Part shown: piece by piece, positions 5,711-9,673 of the stretch
How the letters are laid out: every line of letters begins with the position of its first letter
Numbering within the stretch: position 1 is the stretch's first letter
Source: Treponema sp. UBA2869
GTDB taxonomy: Bacteria > Spirochaetota > Spirochaetia > Treponematales > Treponemataceae
DNA length: 9,673 nucleotides
NCBI GenBank assembly: GCA_002350445.1
Contig: DEEV01000124.1
Span: 1-9,673, forward strand
Reading direction: 5' to 3'
Notes under the pieces: model-generated
The model's input: the letters and a program-made list of their open reading frames with translations, nothing else
The model's database searches: none
What the model was told of the DNA's origin: nothing
Translations under genes and position numbers: made by a program

Positions 5711-6890
5711 AGTATTCATTAAAATTTACTTCAATCCATTTTGAGCGGTCAGCATGATCTTGAGCAATCATTCCCCAGGTGACTTTTGCAGTTGTTTCCC
5801 CAAAAAGATATTCACGTCCATTTTTCATTGTAAAGGTTTGACCGGGGGCTGCTATATCTGTTACAGCAATTGCATGGGAATATTCGCGTGAAATCAGCAT
5901 TGCGGTATCAATTCCTGTATAGTTTAAAAGTACGCTTATAAGCATGCTTCGGCTGTCGCAGTCGTTCCCTTTTCCGCTTATGGCTGCTGGTAGGCTTGTA
6001 AAATCAGATTCTGTAGTTGTTTTTGCACGTTCATAGCTGAAAGTTTGTACCCAGCTTAAAAGTGTCTGAGCATATTTAATATCTGCATTCTGATGATTTG
6101 CCTTTTTTAATTCAGGGTAAAGAGTGTTATAAATGTCTTCTGCTGTTTTTGAAAGCCGGCCTGCATTATCGCGATAAATCATTCTGTAATAGCGCTGCCA
6201 GGCTTCTTTCCACATTTTGTGATTTGCATAAAGCTTTAAAACTGAATATTCAAGATCAATAACAAATTTTGCGGCTTCTTCATCAATTTTATCGAGCGAA
6301 GTTTTTACCTGTTTCCCGCCTATATTCAGAGAAATGTTTTTTTTGCCTTCTGAAGGAAACGCATAGCTGGTAATTATCCCCGGCGTATTCATATAATCAT
6401 AATCAATACAAAGTGAATTTACTGTAGAAATGATAAACTGTTCGCATCCTTTTTGAGTTTGAGGGGCGAAGCACACAAGTACAACATAAAAGCCGTCAAT
6501 TTTTAAAGGTGCTGCAACGGCCCATCCAAAACAATCTTCGTTTGCAAGAGTCATTGTAAAATTACTTATTCCGCATGGAGTATCATTCCAGTTAAAATAT
6601 ACAATTTCACTTTTTGCATTCAGTTTATTCAGGTTTTTCTTTAAAACATCCGCTGCAGATGGCGCTTGAGGTTCTTCTGTAATTTTCATAACCAGTTGAA
6701 CCGGAATGTTCGGGTGTCTGAAGTGAAAACTCATTCCGTCAATGCTTTGTTCTGCAACGTTGTAGCCTTCCGGAATATCAAGTGTAAATTGAAAATCATT
6801 ATCCTTTATGATTTCTGCATTTGCAAAAAATACTGTAAATAAAAAAAATACCGTGCAGAAAAGACGTGCCCGCAATGTGCTTCTTGTCAT
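5709..6890 (-). CDS. Secreted transglutaminase-like cysteine protease-fold protein
   Basis: A 393-residue protein with an N-terminal signal peptide (basic TRSTLRARL, then a Phe-rich core; cleavage likely after ANA, residue 25), so it acts outside the cytoplasm. The N-terminal half (about 30-165) is a beta-rich domain of unknown family; a helical segment (about 205-290) precedes the C-terminal transglutaminase-like core. That core shows GNDCDSRSMLISVLLNYTGI (nucleophile Cys311 with the family's Asp/Ser surroundings), EYSHAIAV (His339) and EYLFGETTA, where Glu365 sits where Asp is usual. Such bacterial proteins are usually proteases or amidases rather than cross-linkers. The start is set by GGAGG at 6900-6904, nine bases upstream. 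It is a single gene, divergent from the RluA gene with 29 bases between start codons and convergent with the HTH-EIIA gene. Substrate unknown. Confidence 0.75.
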   Translation of the reverse strand: MTRSTLRARLFCTVFFLFTVFFANAEIIKDNDFQFTLDIPEGYNVAEQSIDGMSFHFRHPNIPVQLVMKITEEPQAPSAADVLKKNLNKLNAKSEIVYFNWNDTPCGISNFTMTLANEDCFGWAVAAPLKIDGFYVVLVCFAPQTQKGCEQFIISTVNSLCIDYDYMNTPGIITSYAFPSEGKKNISLNIGGKQVKTSLDKIDEEAAKFVIDLEYSVLKLYANHKMWKEAWQRYYRMIYRDNAGRLSKTAEDIYNTLYPELKKANHQNADIKYAQTLLSWVQTFSYERAKTTTESDFTSLPAAISGKGNDCDSRSMLISVLLNYTGIDTAMLISREYSHAIAVTDIAAPGQTFTMKNGREYLFGETTAKVTWGMIAQDHADRSKWIEVNFNEY

Positions 6891-6913
6891 TTTAAAATGC
6901 CTCCATTATTATA
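6884..6913. promoter_or_regulatory. Divergent promoters with overlapping -10 boxes
   Basis: Plus strand: TTGTCA (6884-6889), 17-base spacer, TATTAT (6907-6912); both boxes are 5/6 to consensus. The expected start, seven to eight bases on, falls at 6919-6920, the A of the RluA ATG, which predicts a leaderless mRNA. Minus strand: a perfect TATAAT at 6913-6908 lies in the same AT block, pointing at the transglutaminase-like gene; its -35 is poor. The plus-strand -35 overlaps the start codon of that gene. Confidence 0.6.
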
Positions 6914-6919
6914 TTTCGG

Positions 6920-7573
6920 ATGAATTCTATTCCGGTTTTATATGAGAATGACGAGATTTTTGTAATTTACAAAAGGGAAGGTCTGCCTGTTCAAGGAGGC
7001 GAAAAAATTATGCATCCTCTTGATGAAGAATTTGCAAAACAGACAGGACAGAAAGTTTACCTTGTTCACCGGCTCGATAAGGACACTGCAGGCATTATGA
7101 TTGTTGCAAAAAATCCTGCAGCCGCAAACAAATGGACTAAACTTATTTCTTCAAAGGCAGTAAAAAAAGAATATCTTGCTGTCTGTGCCGGAAATCTTAA
7201 TAGAAAAAACGGCGTTATAAGCGAAACAATCGAGCAGCACGGCAAAACTCTTTCTGCTGTAACTCATTACAATGTAGAAAAAGAGTGGAATTGCGATTTT
7301 GAAGATGAACATATAAAAATGAGTCTGGTTCGCCTTATTCTTGAAACCGGCCGAATGCATCAGATAAGAATTCATCTTGCAAAAAACGGGTGTCCTATTG
7401 CAGGTGATGATCAGCACGGAAATTTTAAGCTGAATAAAATTCTTCGTAAAGCTTTAGGCATAAAAAAGCTCCTTCTTGCGGCAGTGCGGCTTACCGTTCC
7501 TCTTGACGGCGATAACAAAGTTTTTGAAATACCGCTTCCCGCACATCTTGAACAAATCATTCCTAACGGTTAA
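6920..7573 (+). CDS. RluA-family RNA pseudouridine synthase
   Basis: Converts specific uridines in rRNA or tRNA to pseudouridine. The catalytic motif VHRLDKDTAG contains the essential Asp53, with Ala in place of the more common Ser before the Gly. The second family motif TGRMHQIRIHLA (normally TGRTHQIR) and IAGDDQHGN (normally xGDxxYG) follow near residues 145-170, and LLLAAVRLTV near 187. At 217 residues it is a compact form without an N-terminal S4 domain, so it resembles the RluA/TruC size class more than RluB or RluD; the target site cannot be read from sequence. There is no Shine-Dalgarno before the ATG, consistent with the leaderless promoter described for this gap. It heads a co-directional cluster, with bactofilin starting 11 bases after its stop. 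Confidence 0.9.
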   Translation: MNSIPVLYENDEIFVIYKREGLPVQGGEKIMHPLDEEFAKQTGQKVYLVHRLDKDTAGIMIVAKNPAAANKWTKLISSKAVKKEYLAVCAGNLNRKNGVISETIEQHGKTLSAVTHYNVEKEWNCDFEDEHIKMSLVRLILETGRMHQIRIHLAKNGCPIAGDDQHGNFKLNKILRKALGIKKLLLAAVRLTVPLDGDNKVFEIPLPAHLEQIIPNG

Positions 7574-7584
7574 AATTAACTGAT

Positions 7585-7959
7585 ATGTTTGATGTAAAAG
7601 ATACGGACTTCTTTGATCTTGAAGACGAAGCATTTGATACAATCATAGAAAACGACATTACTTTTTCCGGTAATATCAGAATTAAAAAAACATTTATGGT
7701 TCGTGGAAAAATTAACGGAAAAATTGATTCTTCCAGCGACCTTGTTGTTGATTCTGACGCTGTAGTAAATGCAGATATTTCTGCAGAAAGGGTTTTGATT
7801 CGCGGAAAGGTTACAGGAAACGTAATCGGTAATAAGCTGATTTTTGTGACTTCGTCAGGCTATGTTGACGGCGATATTACTACTGCAAAGGTTGTTATGG
7901 AGCCTGGATGTGTTTTTACAGGCAAATGTTCAATGGTAAGAAGTGAAAATGAAAAATAA
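7585..7959 (+). CDS. Bactofilin (polymer-forming cytoskeletal protein)
   Basis: A 124-residue protein of the bactofilin family, which self-assembles into filaments as a right-handed beta-helix without nucleotides and positions cell-wall enzymes or shapes the cell. The core (about 22-118) shows the repeating short beta pattern with regularly spaced Gly: DITFSGNIRI, MVRGKINGKI, DLVVDSDAVVNADI, ERVLIRGKVTGNV, GYVDGDITTAKVV. The acidic N-terminal tail (about 1-21, rich in Asp/Glu/Phe) and short charged C-terminal tail are typical flexible ends. The ATG at 7585 has no clear Shine-Dalgarno and follows the RluA gene by 11 bases, so translation probably depends on coupling. Its end overlaps the TPR gene. 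Bactofilins influence helical cell shape in Leptospira and Helicobacter; a similar role here is inference. Confidence 0.9.
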   Translation: MFDVKDTDFFDLEDEAFDTIIENDITFSGNIRIKKTFMVRGKINGKIDSSSDLVVDSDAVVNADISAERVLIRGKVTGNVIGNKLIFVTSSGYVDGDITTAKVVMEPGCVFTGKCSMVRSENEK

Positions 7960-8584
7960 ATCTCTTTTTTTAGCTGTATTATTTCTAGGATTTTTTTCTG
8001 TTAGCTCTGTTTTTTCTCAGGCTGCAAAACAGGATGCTCTGGTGCTTTATCATGGTGGAAAGTACCGCGAAGCTGTTCTTGTTTGTGAGCAGGAAATTAA
8101 GGAAAATCCAAACCGTATTGAATCGTATGTTGTAATGTGCTGGGCTTTGGTTCGAAATAAACAGTATGCCGAAGCAGAAATGCGTGCTCAGGAAGGTCTT
8201 GATATAAGCCCTTATGATTTGCGTCTCATAGAAGTTCTTGGTGAAGCAAAGTATTACCTTGGAAAAAATGCAGAGGCAATGACTTATTTTCAGCGTTATG
8301 TTGCCAGTGCTCCGGAAAATGGCTCGAGAATGGGTGTTTCTTATTACTACATGGGAGAAATTTATATTCGTCAGGCTCGCTATCAGCATGCCGATATTGC
8401 CCTTTCATCTGCTGTAAAAAAAGAACCTCAGCTTGATACATGGTGGACACGACTGGGATATGCACGCGAAATGGCTGGAAATTACAGCGAATCTGTAAGT
8501 GCGTATGACGAAGCTCTGCGCCTTAATCCGTCTTCTGTAGATGCGTCACGTGGTCGTGAGCGTTCAAACGCAAAAATAAGATAA
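7949..8584 (+). CDS. Secreted TPR-repeat protein
   Basis: A 211-residue protein with a signal peptide (about residues 1-23, cleavage likely VFS-QAA) and five tetratricopeptide repeats filling the mature part: about 29-54, 58-89, 92-123, 129-162 and 163-195. Each ends near the typical Pro at repeat end (ENP, ISP, SAP, EP, LNP). TPR domains bind proteins; no enzymatic motif is present, so it is likely a periplasmic scaffold or adaptor. I prefer the ATG at 7949 over the in-frame GTG at 7943 because MKNKSLFL is a standard signal-peptide start; either way the gene overlaps the bactofilin end by 11 to 17 bases, suggesting translational coupling. The bactofilin (cytoplasmic) and this protein (exported) may act on opposite sides of the inner membrane on the same process, but that is inference. 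Confidence 0.88.
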   Translation: MKNKSLFLAVLFLGFFSVSSVFSQAAKQDALVLYHGGKYREAVLVCEQEIKENPNRIESYVVMCWALVRNKQYAEAEMRAQEGLDISPYDLRLIEVLGEAKYYLGKNAEAMTYFQRYVASAPENGSRMGVSYYYMGEIYIRQARYQHADIALSSAVKKEPQLDTWWTRLGYAREMAGNYSESVSAYDEALRLNPSSVDASRGRERSNAKIR

Positions 8585-8586
8585 AA

Positions 8587-9673
8587 TTGAACAGAATTAT
8601 AATAGAAACTCTCGGCTGCAGACTTAATCAGATAGAAAGCGAATCTCTGGCTCGTTTTTTTATTGATGATGGTTTTGATGTATCTATGGGCGGAACAACT
8701 GCAAAGACCGCCTCTGATGAAAATGTTTGTGCAGCTTTAATAAATACATGCACAGTTACTCAAAAATCAGAACAGAAAGCCAGGCGTCTTATAAGGCTCC
8801 TGATAAAAAAATATCCTAATGCTGTCATAATTGTTACCGGCTGCTATGCACAACTGGCTGAATCTGAAATTTCACAAATGGACAGTCGTATTTGCGTTAT
8901 TGGCGGTCAGATAAAAAGCCGTATTTCTCAGGTTCCACAAATTCTTTTAAGCTTTGAGTCTTATGCTGATTTTTCTGTAAATCCGTGGAATTCCTGTAAA
9001 GTTGTTGAGGCTTTAAATAAAGAAATTGTTACGCCTCCTGTTGAAAAAAAAGGTGTTGCAGAACACTCGTTTAAACTTGCGGCAACAAGTTTTCTGGCTC
9101 ATTCAAGGGCAAGCCTTAAAATTCAGGACGGATGTAATAATAACTGTTCGTTTTGTGCAATTCACATTGCGCGCGGCAAAAGCGTTTCAATAGATGCTTC
9201 AACAGCTCTCGAACGTGTAAAATTTCTGGAAGAGCAGGGGTATGAAGAAGTAGTTATAACAGCTGTAAATATTGCACAGTACAAAAGCGAATATAACGGA
9301 CAGCCTTGTAATTTTTCGCGGCTCCTGGAAATTTTATTAAACGGAACTTCCAGAATTTCTTTTAGAATTTCAAGCCTTTACCCGGAAGCTGTAGATGATG
9401 ATTTTTGCCGCTTGATTGCTACTGAGCGTGTAAGACCCCATTTTCATATTTCTGTTCAAAGTGGAAGTAATCGTGTCCTTTCTCTTATGAATCGAATTTA
9501 TAAGGCAGAAGATGTTTTTAATGCGGTTCAGAAAATACGGGCTGCTAAAAAGAATCCTTTTGTTGCATGTGATATTATAACAGGTTTTCCGGGGGAAACT
9601 GATGATGATTTTAATCAGACTGTGGAGCTTTGTAAAAAATGTGGCTTTGTCTGGATTCACGCATTTCCATTTT
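8587..9673 (+). CDS. mtaB: MtaB-type tRNA (t6A37) methylthiotransferase, 3' end cut off by the window
   Basis: Radical-SAM enzyme that adds a methylthio group to N6-threonylcarbamoyladenosine at tRNA position 37, giving ms2t6A. About 362 codons are present with no stop before the window edge. The N-terminal UPF0004 domain has the three cluster-binding Cys: ETLGCRLNQIES (Cys11), INTCTVT (Cys55) and VTGCYAQ (Cys86). The radical-SAM motif CNNNCSFC follows (Cys183, 187, 190), then AIHIARGKS, RISSLYPE, HISVQSGSNRVLSLMNR and DIITGFPGETDDDF. INTCTVT plus GCYAQ fits MtaB better than MiaB or RimO. The only usable start before Cys11 is TTG at 8587: an in-frame TGA lies at 8557 and the next ATG comes after Cys11. 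It begins two bases after the TPR stop, with no Shine-Dalgarno, so coupled translation is likely. Around 30-50 the N-terminal domain is slightly longer than usual. Confidence 0.87.
   Translation, partial: MNRIIIETLGCRLNQIESESLARFFIDDGFDVSMGGTTAKTASDENVCAALINTCTVTQKSEQKARRLIRLLIKKYPNAVIIVTGCYAQLAESEISQMDSRICVIGGQIKSRISQVPQILLSFESYADFSVNPWNSCKVVEALNKEIVTPPVEKKGVAEHSFKLAATSFLAHSRASLKIQDGCNNNCSFCAIHIARGKSVSIDASTALERVKFLEEQGYEEVVITAVNIAQYKSEYNGQPCNFSRLLEILLNGTSRISFRISSLYPEAVDDDFCRLIATERVRPHFHISVQSGSNRVLSLMNRIYKAEDVFNAVQKIRAAKKNPFVACDIITGFPGETDDDFNQTVELCKKCGFVWIHAFPF

Noticed and set aside
9370..9660. Antisense open frame within the mtaB region
   Set aside because: The plus strand here encodes clear radical-SAM methylthiotransferase motifs; the antisense frame has no recognisable features.
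1..9673. Mobile element, CRISPR array, tRNA or recent horizontal transfer
   Set aside because: I saw no transposase, integrase, terminal inverted repeats, spaced direct repeats or cloverleaf, and codon and base composition look even across the window.

Overview
The window reads as a stretch of chromosome from a spirochaete, most likely a Treponema. It is AT-rich by eye. The pointers to Treponema are a MetQ/Tp32-type lipoprotein, a helix-turn-helix domain fused to a nitrogen-PTS-type EIIA domain, a small bactofilin next to a secreted TPR protein, and several exported proteins of unknown role. This placement is an inference from protein families; no rRNA or other marker gene is present. I see no tRNA, rRNA, insertion sequence, phage gene or CRISPR array, and no intergenic gap exceeds about 150 bases.

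Layout from left to right: (1) a minus-strand alpha-D-phosphohexomutase (61-1830); (2) a plus-strand MetQ/NlpA-type lipoprotein (1972-2766) with its own promoter, a leader hairpin and a downstream bidirectional terminator; (3) a minus-strand two-gene operon, a membrane-anchored beta-propeller-like protein (4812-3745) followed after 13 bases by an exported, catalytically degenerate LytM/M23-like protein (3731-2868); (4) a plus-strand HTH-EIIA regulator (4938-5585), whose -35 box lies inside a perfect palindrome and which ends at a strong terminator; (5) a convergent minus-strand secreted transglutaminase-like protein (6890-5709); (6) a plus-strand cluster of four genes: RluA-family pseudouridine synthase (6920-7573), bactofilin (7585-7959), secreted TPR protein (7949-8584) and an MtaB-type tRNA methylthiotransferase (8587 to the window edge, cut off).

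Two themes stand out. The first is envelope and cell shape: bactofilin, the periplasmic TPR protein, the degenerate LytM protein with its propeller partner, and the exported transglutaminase-like protein. The second is RNA modification: RluA and MtaB flank the bactofilin-TPR pair in one apparent transcription unit. The regulatory DNA is also interesting. The 29-base gap between the divergent genes at 6890 and 6920 appears to hold two promoters with overlapping -10 boxes, one of them placed to give a leaderless mRNA. Several other starts (1830, 4812, 7585, 8587) lack a Shine-Dalgarno sequence, while genes at 1972, 3731, 4938 and 6890 have clear ones. I found no obvious new multi-gene system. 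The best candidates for undescribed biology are the propeller/LytM pair, the HTH-EIIA gene with its promoter palindrome, and the bidirectional promoter.
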